DNA from: Thuidium tamariscinum
Lineage: Eukaryota; Streptophyta; Bryopsida; Hypnales; Thuidiaceae
Assembly: GCA_947034885.2 (NCBI GenBank)
Contig: OX344751.2
Location: forward strand, 44,731,082 to 44,795,081
Length of the DNA: 64,000 nt
Direction: 5' to 3'
Made by a program: the position numbers and the translations under genes. This document shows, piece after piece, positions 34,618 to 44,792 of the stretch (the stretch's first letter is position 1; the number at the start of each line of letters is the position of its first letter). The notes under the pieces are model-generated. The model had not been told where the DNA came from and ran no database searches. It saw nothing but the letters and a program-made list of their open reading frames with translations.

Positions 34618-34634
34618 AGACGCAGTTTGCGTCT
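34618..34634 (+). promoter_or_regulatory. Conserved small hairpin after Em gene D
   Basis: AGACGC-AGTTT-GCGTCT forms a perfect 6-bp stem, 166 nt after the stop, and is followed by CTTCGGCTTTA. The loop differs by one base from copy B. Confidence 0.35.
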
Positions 34635-35027
34635 CTTCGGCTTTAAAATCTTATAGCCACGTTTAATTGATCTATTGTTAAACGTCTTCGTCGTGTGCAT
34701 GCTTCTGACCTATATTTCTTTACTGCCTATAATTTTCTATTGTAACTTGTAAGACGTGCTGCATTGGAATTATCAAATGTCGTTCTTTATACGACTTTTA
34801 GATTCATGTACATTAATCTGCACGAAGCTGAAAACTTTTGTGAATCTCGTCAATATCTCTATTTTAGACTATATGAAGTTAAAAGTTACGTGGATTTTAG
34901 CCAATTTGTTGGTATTCTCGAAAAAAAAGGCGTTTGCGAAAATTGCTCTGACGACTAGAGTTTGTTACTCTTGCTACGTTATCTTTCTTTCTTGCACCGG
35001 TGTAAATTGCATTTGTTCACGCAGTAA

Positions 35028-36531
35028 AGGTATGTTCCCACTTGTGCTTAGCGAAGGAAGTTGTAATAACTTTAGCAAATGACAGCTTCGGCAGGCACAG
35101 ACGTCAGCGGATTGTTCAGGTTCGGAAGTAGTTCGTACGACGCTCGGCCAGCGTACACAGACGTTGGCTTGTACGAAGACGTAACGGACATAGAGAGACG
35201 TGGCAGTTTAAGTTAAACACTATTTGCAAGCAGTGCCGTTGGGAAGTCACGTCATTGTCGGAAAGGGCAGTGGTAGGGTCCTGGAGCTCCTTTTTTTTCC
35301 TGGAAGGCTGCAAATGCTTTCACGCAGTTCTGGTCGCCGCTTTGCACTTGGGATTTTAGCTTCAGTTTGCTCCTGAGCAAACGACGTTGGTTTTGTTTTC
35401 AGTGCTACCAAAGTTCTGAGCTCCGACAGTAGTTGCCGAGGTTGTGGAGGGAGGGCTGGCACTCTTGAAAGTTGCAACAGAGTGTGCGCTACAGCAGCAG
35501 CAACTCTGCTTCTTTCTCGTATTCGTCACGTACATGTCCATTGCATAGCAAGTTTTCCACAACAGTCAACCCTTCCGACTATCCATGCTTTTCCTTCTAT
35601 CGAAGTAGGTACTTGTAAGGGTCGCGGTTTAATGCTTGTCCAGCGAAGTGAAGTGCCAAAAAATAATTTGCAATAGCTGTCAATAAGTCTGAAGTTCCGA
35701 TCAAACGTCACACTTCACTGCAAGTTTGCATTGCTCACGGTCTGCACAGTCATTTTTCGAAGTTGAGCTGGAAGCATCGAGCACATGCGTTGCTTGTACC
35801 TGTTCTTCCTCATGCTGTTGTCCCGAAGTTCAGAAACTTAGCAGTGCTGTGCATGCGAAACAGGGAAGTCGAGGCTCTTAGGTGCGGAGTCTTTGGAGTT
35901 AGTAGGTCGGGGCAGCATCGCCCGCTCACGTGAGCGTGGAATAGTGAAGCGGCACTGCAGATGAAGCTTGAATGTGGACGTCATCACTGATCCTACCATG
36001 GCTATCACGGTCACATTATGGCTCTTTGTGCAGCTATTGTGCTCGGACGTGTAGCAGCTTCGATTCTCACCTTCAATTCAGTCTGAAATTGAAAATCGTC
36101 TTTTCAAAAACGTATGCAATGTCGCTCTCTCACTTGAAGATGCTTCACTACGGCATGCAAGAAGTTTGGAAAGGAAGACTGAGTAAACGATGATTCTCGG
36201 TTGTAAAGCTTGTATATGACTGACTACTACAAGAACCCCAGTGAGGGCCCCACATGAGCTTCAGGCGGCTAATTCAGGCTTTCACTTGCTTCATAAATGA
36301 AATCATGTACTCACATGACGTGTCCGAAAGCCAGCCTTACACAAAAGCATTCCGTAAGCTGCAACCGAGCACCTTTCATAAATACAGCATTTAAAAAAAT
36401 GCCTTCGTCCACTACGTGCCGAAGCTACTTCTTCTACGCCCACTTATCTTTCCGCCTAGGCTTGGCAAACTTTCAATAGTACTCAGCTCTAAACTTTCCT
36501 ACATTAAGCACAAGTGGGAACGGACCTTAAG
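35028..36531. mobile_element. TIR element, possibly hAT-like, 1504 bp
   Basis: The left terminus AGGTATGTTCCCACTTGTGC and right terminus (inverted CCGTTCCCACTTGTGCTTA) form imperfect inverted repeats. GCAGTAA flanks both ends (35021-35027 and 36532-36538). A 7-8 bp duplication would suit hAT or similar elements. It is absent from block copy 1. The interior is more G+C-rich than the flanks and holds only short frames on both strands with no transposase motif that I recognise, so it is non-autonomous or has captured foreign DNA. A related terminus (AAGGTATGTTCCTACTTGG) occurs in each arm of the large inverted repeat near 40697 and 43050. Confidence 0.6.
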
Positions 36532-37834
36532 GCAGTAAGCTGATTGTTCCTGAAAACTCTGTATAATGATGGAAGCTTGTGTCCATCGTTCAGTGTGAAA
36601 AGAAGTTTCCAGATTTTTCTTAGCACGCATTTTTTTGATAAATAGTGAATTACAAATTTAGTGTTGAAAATACGTGTTTCCAAAGTGTACGCAAGCTTTT
36701 TCTGTTTGGGTATGAGCACTCGCATTTTATTCAAAAATGCAATAAATGGGATGGTTTTCATAATAGATTGCAGTGTGGTATTGTTATCTTAGTTATTACG
36801 CTTTGTTGTGGACGTGAGAAATTGCATTTGAATGATTGAGACATTAAGATGATTAACTTGACAAGAGAGGAAGCTTTGGGGTCAACTTCCTAACTGCATA
36901 GCAAACAACAAGTTTGGTAATTTCAGACCATATCATTGATTGCAACAAGTTTGATAATCTTCAAAAGAAGCAGAAATCACAGCACCGATATAAAAAGGCT
37001 TTCCCATTCTAAAATGAGTGCTTATGATTGATGCAAGACCGGCAATTGGACAACTGAATGTTGATCTTTGCTTCTGCCGGCCTTGCAAAAAGAAACTAAC
37101 TTCCTTGCGTTGAGTTTTCCCTAGAACCTGTTTCCAAAGCTGATACAGATTACTATATATACTGTATGAGACAGTTTTAAGGTTTCAACACGAATATATT
37201 TGAGAGATATTTTCGGGAGAGGGAGAAGAACGAACTTTGCTGAAATGAAAATCTCGTACATAAATTATCACGCACAATTTCAAACGAGGAGGCTACAGAC
37301 CAGAATAAGATCACTAGACCACAGTAATCGGCTCAAAGCAAAATAGATTGCATGCAGTTAAACCCAAAACCATAAGCAAGAAGCTATGCACAAGTCTCAG
37401 CTTCTCTGTTTGCCAAAGATACCCCATATATAGCCAGCACTGTACGTATGAATTAGTAGTTTAACTTTTTTTTAATTCTATAAGTTTCTTCAAAGATGAG
37501 TGGTCAGCTGGCCAGACATGTTTGTCCATTTAGTCACACTTCCACCACTTCCAGAAAATTCAAAGAAACTGTGTTTTATTGCGAAGAGATCATGAGCTAG
37601 TTCAACCAAGTCAGACACACACCACTTGCTAACAATATAATAAAGTCCAACCATAAGTTCTCAGAGAATCATGTAGGCTTCGGATTCACCATCGATGTAA
37701 TCTGAATCCTCCACCTCCAGGTTTAGTTGACTACTCGCAATCCTTATTCTGCAGAGTACTGACTTATAACGAGCTATTCATAAAACAAACTTCACCATAA
37801 TTACTTCCTGGAAGCAGCTAGGCGCACTAGTTAG
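36532..37834. other. Flank between the 1.5-kb element and the S-protein pseudogene
   Basis: From about 36775 this matches 28690-29606 of the first block. A stretch at about 37370-37550 (AGCCAGCACTGTACGTATGA onward) is missing from the first block. No gene seen. Confidence 0.4.
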
Positions 37835-38262
37835 TTAATTCACGCGTGCATGTCACTTCCAAATATAAACTAAATGTTGGTCACCCGATCCATTTTCCTG
37901 CCTGAAAAACCCATCCTCGCTCACAGTCCACAGACAATGCAGACACGGTCGTTTCCGCCAATACGACAGCCAGAAGTCGTCCACCCACACGTTAAAGCTT
38001 TGCCATCGTTTACCCCATTTGAAGTCACAGTTGTATCTAGTGGTGCCCCAGATGTTGGGCTTGAATCCGAAGCCCACAAATTAAAGTGCCCATACTCAAC
38101 TGTTTGCTCCGCGAGGACGACGACAATGTTGGCCAGCTTGCACTGCACTTGGATCGGAGGCTCCCTCGCAATTACGCTGTAGATGTTCACATCCGCGGCG
38201 CTGCCGAAGGCTGTGTGGGCCGACGCCATCGCCACCATAAGCAACAGAAACAGGGGAACCGT
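37835..38262 (-). pseudogene. S-protein homologue pseudogene, second copy
   Basis: Strongly similar to 29607-30032 along its whole length, including signal peptide, all four cysteines and the WGTTRYNCDFKWG core. Three lesions are seen. The start ATG is ACG (38260-38262). A 5-nt insertion at about 38078-38085 shifts the frame after YGH, so the first and second halves are in different frames. A TGA at 37853-37855 (GGA in the intact copy) would remove the last six residues. There are also in-frame 3-nt differences (such as one Arg fewer in the WRRRRP stretch). The position matching the old stop is 37835-37837. The decay postdates the block duplication. Confidence 0.8.
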
Positions 38263-39974
38263 AACGAAGCGAAGCGCTCTACACAATTGTACTGGTCACG
38301 GATTGTGAGTGAGAATGATCTTGAATGAGCTCACTGGAATGATCTTCGGTTTCGCAGGAAATCGAGTTTCATATATAAATGGATTTGAGTTTGGCATATT
38401 CTTTCAATCTACTGCTTTGAAGCATCTGGCTGGAGAGTACTTGACTGGAACAGCAAGCCAAATTGTACCTTAATTTACTGCACCTTGTTGCGACCTTGGC
38501 CTTACCCAAAAGCAGCTTGTGTAAGCTCTCATGGTCAGAGCATGTAAATGGGGTCTGTAATGACCATTAACTGAACATGAGTACCTAAGATTTAATTCAA
38601 ATCCACCTTCAATTGGTTCTCTGGAATTTCATGGTGTCCAGAGATAACTTACATTTTAGAGTTGTCTTTCAAATTTCCAACCTGTGAATGGAAGAGTAAC
38701 CAACTGAAGGAAAATTCGATAGTAATTGACAGCAGGGGCTTGTACTCATAATTTGCATCCGGAGGCCTTCCAGTATACATCGTTGGTTTGGTAGCTTTCT
38801 GTCGAATGAACAGGTTCTTTTGTAGCCAAAATGAAATGTACCCCTTCAGTGCAGTCTTAAATGGAATTTGCATCCATCCAAACATATTCTAGTTCTTGTT
38901 GGAGGCCGGCTGAAACATGCACTAAAAGAGGCAAAATTAGTGCTGTGGAACTGTCGATCCTGGAATCTGTAGCATACTTCGGAATATCCAAATCAAACCA
39001 GCAGTAGCTGCTACGCAGCCAATGTCCTCTGGGTCATATCTTGATCTATTTTCAATGCACGTATTTGTAGATCCAATTAATATTCCGATTGAGTCGAAGG
39101 CCCACAGCACTCCTCAAATTGATCCACTTGTTGCATTAACAAGTTTGGTAGCAAAGTATCAACTGTTTCACGTCGCGTTCTTGTCCCAATTGTACACTAT
39201 CAAGGTCATTTTTTTTCACGGCCCTGCAATTCATCGACAAATCTTGCCATGTGGATAAGAACATAATCAGTGTACGCATCCCTGCATGACTCGGAGGATA
39301 TTCCCAGTCCTCTAATCCAATTGCCTCCAGTGGTTCACTTGGATCTAATCTGATTACCACGACATAATTTGGAAGTGTGACTGACGTGTTTTCTCTAGTC
39401 TGTATCAGTGAAGAGATGCTGAACATTCGACTCACCTGGCCAGCTTCTTTTCGGTCTTAATTGCGCTCCATTTTCTTCCCACCAGTGCGACGAAATACAC
39501 AGAAAACTGATGGCCAAGTTTTCTGGTGACAAGAATCTATCTTTTCATGATAAGATCCAAATGCACACCATGGAAGTTCGAACCCAATCCAGTTCTCTCA
39601 GGGAAATCCTAGTGGAATAGATGCTTAGTCACAACTCACCAAACCGGTAGGACCTTGAATGTCCTTCTTTGATGCTTCGGTGTCTTTTGCTCAAGACTTT
39701 GAATTGGATTTGAGCACGAGATCCAATTGTGGCGATCGTATCTGATATCTTGAAAAATTACAACCTGGCGAAGTTACAGACACAACTGCTCTCTGGCCAC
39801 TCCCGCATGGTTGGACGTGTTTAATTTTTCCTCGTAACACTGATACGTTTCCTGTGGTCAATTCGTAGATCTCGAGTTTTCATTACCCTGTGCATGTATG
39901 TGATTTTTAGAATTCATCCAGCACCCGTTCTTATGTTCTCTTCATATGAGAAAATGGTTTTGCTATGTACAGAT
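38263..39974. other. Upstream DNA of the pseudogene and following spacer
   Basis: 38263-39558 mirrors 30033-31377. Frames at 38649-38885 and 39136-39435 correspond to frames in the first block, but the latter is shifted. 39559-39974 is unique here; nothing is recognised in it. Confidence 0.4.
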
Positions 39975-41205
39975 GCCATTGGAGTTTGTTTCAAAGAATT
40001 CATGTGAGTTTGTTGGAGATTTATGATGGGAACATGTGAGTGGAATTGGACATCTTTACTTTGTAGATCTAGAGTTGGGATGCATTGTCATCCCGCATTG
40101 TAACAATTGATATTCAAAATGTACCACCCAATTATGAGAGGCCGATAATGAAGATCGATGGAGAAGTATGGGTATTGAAGTCATGCCTTGAATATCTTCT
40201 TTTGGAGACTTCTTTAGCAAGCGTTAACTTTATGATTTTTGTCACTATGCAAAATCCCTTCTTTAAATTCAAACAACTCTCAATTGATTCAAGTATGTAG
40301 GTTCTAAAGTAAATACCTCAACTTCAATTTGTTTTATCTTGACTAAATTCAAAGTGATAAAATTTTGACATTATATAGGACAAAGTTCTAAAACTTAAGG
40401 CTATTTTTCAATTGGTTTCCAAAGATCAATATTGCAAATATCCTCCAATGTAATCAAATTGGTGGTAAAGTTGTGTAAGAATTTGGCAACCTCCACTTCA
40501 TTAAAGATTTAAGTACATGGTCACAATTTTGGGGGTCTTGAACAGGCCATTTGCTAGTTGAAGACCTTACTTTGCATAAAGCTCTTGAATCTAACTAGGA
40601 CAGGTAGGCGTTTGAAGTTCCATTTGGATATCAATTTTAAAAAAACTAAAAACCTATCGGGGTTTTTTTTTTTAAATTGTTCCATTTTAATCTATTAAGG
40701 TATGTTCCTACTTGGTGTTAACTGTAGTTTTGGTGTTATTAGAAGGTCCCAGTTAGCCACCGAACCTCTTTCCAGGGCAGGGCTGGGTTAGCTTTGGTTA
40801 GAAAGAAATTAGGAGAGCTAACTCCATATCATGACAGTACGAGCTGTCAAAGTAAATTGCCAGAGCATGAATTGCCTTGTTTTCATTTCTGTTTTCTTGA
40901 GCATGCTCAACAAGGGCATCACCTTAAGTGATTGTGAGGTTTTGTTTTTGTTTGTTTTTTCAACAAATGGGGGGGAGGCCATGCTCATCAAAGGTGGGCC
41001 CTGTAGGATGAACTTTGGGTTCTTTAGATAAAAGTGAATAAAATCCCCCTAGGTAATTTGGGGTTTGTAATTGCAAGTATGAATTCAAAATTTGTGAAAT
41101 ATAAAAATTGAAAAAAATAAAAAATTCCTACATTTCTCCCTGAGATAAATCCACCTATTAGGTCCACCTTTGATGGTAGGATTTAACCCCTCACCGCCCA
41201 AGAGG
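39975..41205 (+). repeat. Left arm of large near-perfect inverted repeat, 1231 bp
   Basis: Each base i pairs with base 83748-i in 42543-43773 with no net length change. Only a few mismatches were noticed, for example T/C in the codon after ATGA at 40831, around a poly-T run at 40660-40675, and at 41192. The arm contains a hAT-like terminus at about 40697 and a truncated TTAA MITE related to 60041-60282 whose end (CCACCTTTGATGGTAGGAT) lies at 41164-41182. The arm runs 19 bp into the TTAA element in the centre. Frames of 71 and 66 codons occur in both arms but show no domain. Confidence 0.85.
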
Positions 41206-42561
41206 CCCAAAATTGTCCTCACATAGTCTAACAGCCAACTTTAGAGTGCTGTAACTTTTGCATCTGATGTCCGAATTCAATAAAACTTGTTGGGAAAGTT
41301 GCACATAGAAGTCTAGTTTCCATGACAAAATTTTCAGATCAATCCAAATCATATTGAAATTTTGGCAGTCAACCAAATCTTGTAGGTTCAATTTGAGTTC
41401 ACTAAATTGCATTTAAGGGCTGCAACTTTGGGGGCTTGTATCTTTTTCATGCAATGCTCAATTTCAATAAAAACTTGTTGGATTTTGTTTTCCTTGAAGG
41501 CTAGTTGCTATGGTAAAATTTTCATCTCAATCCAAATTGTTTTGAATGTTTGGGAGCAATTTGAAGTTCAAAATCTTGCCATTTTTGGAATGTCGTGAAC
41601 TTTGGTGACTTATAACGTCTTTTTACATGGTCTGTTTACAACAATTTTTGTTGGAAAAGTTGAGCATACTAGTCTAGTTTTTGTGGTTCAAATTTCATAT
41701 CAGTCCAAGAACTAGTGAGTGACTAAGAAGCATTTTAGTAAAGAGAGGTTCAACCATAGATGTGATTTTTGCTACTTTTTTCACTATTTTTTGACATTTC
41801 AAAACAATTTTGCAAACAAAATGAGTCAATTTAATGATTTTTTTTTCACCAGTGTTTTTCTTTTCTTATTGAATAATTTTTTAGTTTGAATTTTTTCATT
41901 TGGGTAGGTTTAGAAATCAAATTTCACCTCTAAAGTCTAAATGTGTTTTTAAGAAAATTTCAGCATCTTTTTTGAACACTAAAACATTATAATCTTTCAA
42001 TCTATATGGTCAAATGACTCCAAATTTGATCTACAACATCTTTAACATGTACACTACAAGATTGTATGGTTCAAATTTTCATATGTTACTCACATTTAGA
42101 CTAACAACACTTGAAAAGTAGGGTTTTTTTTTTGACATGGTTGGGTCTTGGGCGGTGAGGGATTAACATCCTGCAAACTTACTACAAAGTCCTATAGTTG
42201 TGCATGCTTTACAACCATTGTTTTCTATTTTCTTCATAAGGGCTGGGAGAAAAATAATTTCATTTGAGTGATGAATCTAATTTCATCCATGTGCATGGAT
42301 GGAAAAACCACCATAGTAGGGGCATTGTAAGAAACACTTTATGTTTTTGGCTCAAAATGGCATGAAGTACTATGACTTTAGGAATTATTTTTTAAAATGA
42401 AATAAAATGTGAATAATGTATAGAGCAACCTAAAAAATATGTGAGTGAAAATTTTGACCTAGAATTTTTTTTCTTCAAAAGTTATACTCTCTCAAAAAGT
42501 GATGGAAAATGAGAAGATAATAATTATTGTGGAACTTTTGGACCTCTTGGGCGGTAAGGGG
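41187..42561. mobile_element. TTAA-flanked element at the centre of the inverted repeat
   Basis: The left end CCCCTCACCGCCCAAGAGG follows TTAA (41183-41186). The same sequence, inverted, ends at 42561 before TTAA (42562-42565). A further inverted terminus (TTGGGCGGTGAGGGA) lies at about 42148-42162, also before a TTAA (42163-42166). So either a 976-bp element lies inside a 1375-bp composite, or the right end is duplicated. The interior 41206-42140 is an R1 copy. The 42167-42542 part holds a foldback-type terminus at 42319 (GGGGCATTGTAAGAAACACT). Confidence 0.6.
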
Positions 42562-43773
42562 TTAAATCCTACCATCAAAGGTGGACCTAATAGGTGGATT
42601 TATCTCAGGGAGAAATGTAGGAATTTTTTATTTTTTTCAATTTTTATATTTCACAAATTTTGAATTCATACTTGCAATTACAAACCCCAAATTACCTAGG
42701 GGGATTTTATTCACTTTTATCTAAAGAACCCAAAGTTCATCCTACAGGGCCCACCTTTGATGAGCATGGCCTCCCCCCCATTTGTTGAAAAAACAAACAA
42801 AAACAAAACCTCACAATCACTTAAGGTGATGCCCTTGTTGAGCATGCTCAAGAAAACAGAAATGAAAACAAGGCAATTCATGCTCTGGCAATTTACTTTG
42901 ACAGCTCGTACTATCATGATATGGAGTTAGCTCTCCTAATTTCTTTCTAACCAAAGCTAACCCAGCCCTGCCCTGGAAAGAGGTTCGGTGGCTAACTGGG
43001 ACCTTCTAATAACACCAAAACTACAGTTAACACCAAGTAGGAACATACCTTAATAGATTAAAATGGAACAATTTTTAAAAAAACAACCTGATAGGTTTTT
43101 AGTTTTTTTAAAATTGATATCCAAATGGAACTTCAAATGCCTACCTGTCCTAGTTAGATTCAAGAGCTTTATGCAAAGTAAGGTCTTCAACTAGCAAATG
43201 GCCTGTTCAAGACCCCCAAAATTGTGACCATGTACTTAAATCTTTAATGAAGTGGAGGTTGCCAAATTCTTACACAACTTTACCACCAATTTGATTACAT
43301 TGGAGGATATTTGCAATATTGATCTTTGGAAACCAATTGAAAAATAGCCTTAAGTTTTAGAACTTTGTCCTATATAATGTCAAAATTTTATCACTTTGAA
43401 TTTAGTCAAGATAAAACAAATTGAAGTTGAGGTATTTACTTTAGAACCTACATACTTGAATCAATTGAGAGTTGTTTGAATTTAAAGAAGGGATTTTGCA
43501 TAGTGACAAAAATCATAAAGTTAACGCTTGCTAAAGAAGTCTCCAAAAGAAGATATTCAAGGCATGACTTCAATACCCATACTTCTCCATCGATCTTCAT
43601 TATCGGCCTCTCATAATTGGGTGGTACATTTTGAATATCAATTGTTACAATGCGGGATGACAATGCATCCCAACTCTAGATCTACAAAGTAAAGATGTCC
43701 AATTCCACTCACATGTTCCCATCATAAATCTCCAACAAACTCACATGAATTCTTTGAAACAAACTCCAATGGC
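42543..43773 (-). repeat. Right arm of large near-perfect inverted repeat, 1231 bp
   Basis: Inverted copy of 39975-41205. The outer edge falls between GCCATTGGAG, which is shared, and unrelated flanks (ACAGAT on the left, GACAAG in the reversed right). A transcript crossing both arms could fold into a hairpin with a stem of about 1.2 kb and a 1337-nt loop. Confidence 0.85.
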
Positions 43774-44792
43774 TTGTCTCACACAAATAAGACCATATCT
43801 ATCCAATTGTTGAATGTAGTTCAAAGTGCATTGTTAAAGGATGGTCAATTTAGCTATAAAATTGGTATCTATTCAACATCAATTGCATTGCAAAAATTCT
43901 AAGAAACAACAGTACAAGTTGTTTCCTTCATTGTTTCAAAAGACTATCACCTCGACCATTGCTATAAGTCACAATGAATAAAAAGATAACTTAAGTTGAC
44001 ATCTACAAAAAGCATCTAGTGTATATTATCCCTTAAAGAGCCAAAAATCAATAAACATTGATTTACATGGGAATTACATTGACTTACATGGGAGTTACAT
44101 TGACTTACATGGTAGTTCCATATGATGAATGAAGTTCATCCAAGTATGTTGGAAAAGTGTCATTTGCCTACTCTTGTTGTGCCTAGCTTTGTCACACAAT
44201 GCTCCATTATTTTTGTGAAAGATCCTAAATTAGTTCAAGTTACAATCTAAAGGAAAAAAAACAACTTGCAAAATCTCTCTAAATTCTTGTACAAACAAAG
44301 TCTATTTTACCTCAAAAGGTTCAGAGTTCAGATCTAATTTTCTCCTCCTCCTACCAAGGGTCTCTTATATAGGCTACAAATGCAAAAAATCTGCATCTAT
44401 GTGATTTTTTCTTTTTTTTTCCCACCATGGATATCCATATTATAAAAAAATAAAGTAATGAAGTTACAGAAGAAAACGATCTTGGCTTTCACTAAAAAAA
44501 ATCTTTGCAGCACTGAAAACAAAGACACCGTATCATAAATAACTCCTCTCAATCTAGATAAATCCAGAGCTATGTCCCTTACCAAGGAGTTTTCTAGTAA
44601 ATTGTACCTATGGGGTGCGTCCGTTTAGTGCGAGTCCGTAGCAAGAAAAAAAAGGGAACGACAGTGCTTGACGACTAACCCAAAGTTCTGCAGTAATGGA
44701 ATTTTGATTTTGGATGTGCGTAATAAGAGAAAGTCGTAAAATGCACTTGTAATCAGACAAGCGAGACAATTGCAGCATAAACAGTATTGTTC
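43774..44792. other. Spacer between the inverted repeat and the TPR gene
   Basis: No gene is supported. The part nearest 44792 is probably the 3' UTR of the minus-strand TPR gene. A short tandem repeat lies at 44057-44118. Confidence 0.45.
44057..44118. repeat. 21-bp tandem repeat, three units
   Basis: The unit ATTGACTTACATGGGAGTTAC is read here with small variants, starting ATTGATTTACATGGGAATTA. Three consecutive units with one or two substitutions are visible. Confidence 0.7.

Larger units (their letters stand above)
32590..39558 (+). repeat. Segmental duplication, copy 2 (Em D plus S-protein pseudogene)
   Basis: Same gene order and orientation as 26850-31377, about 6.1 kb further on at the Em gene and 8.1 kb at the S-protein gene. 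The difference comes from two insertions (32601-32984 upstream of Em D; 35028-36531 between the genes) and retained flank at 34800-35020. Confidence 0.75.

Noticed and set aside
40085..40300. 71-codon frame identical to that at 43448-43663
   Set aside because: The identity only reflects the recent inverted duplication. No domain, promoter or homologue is visible.
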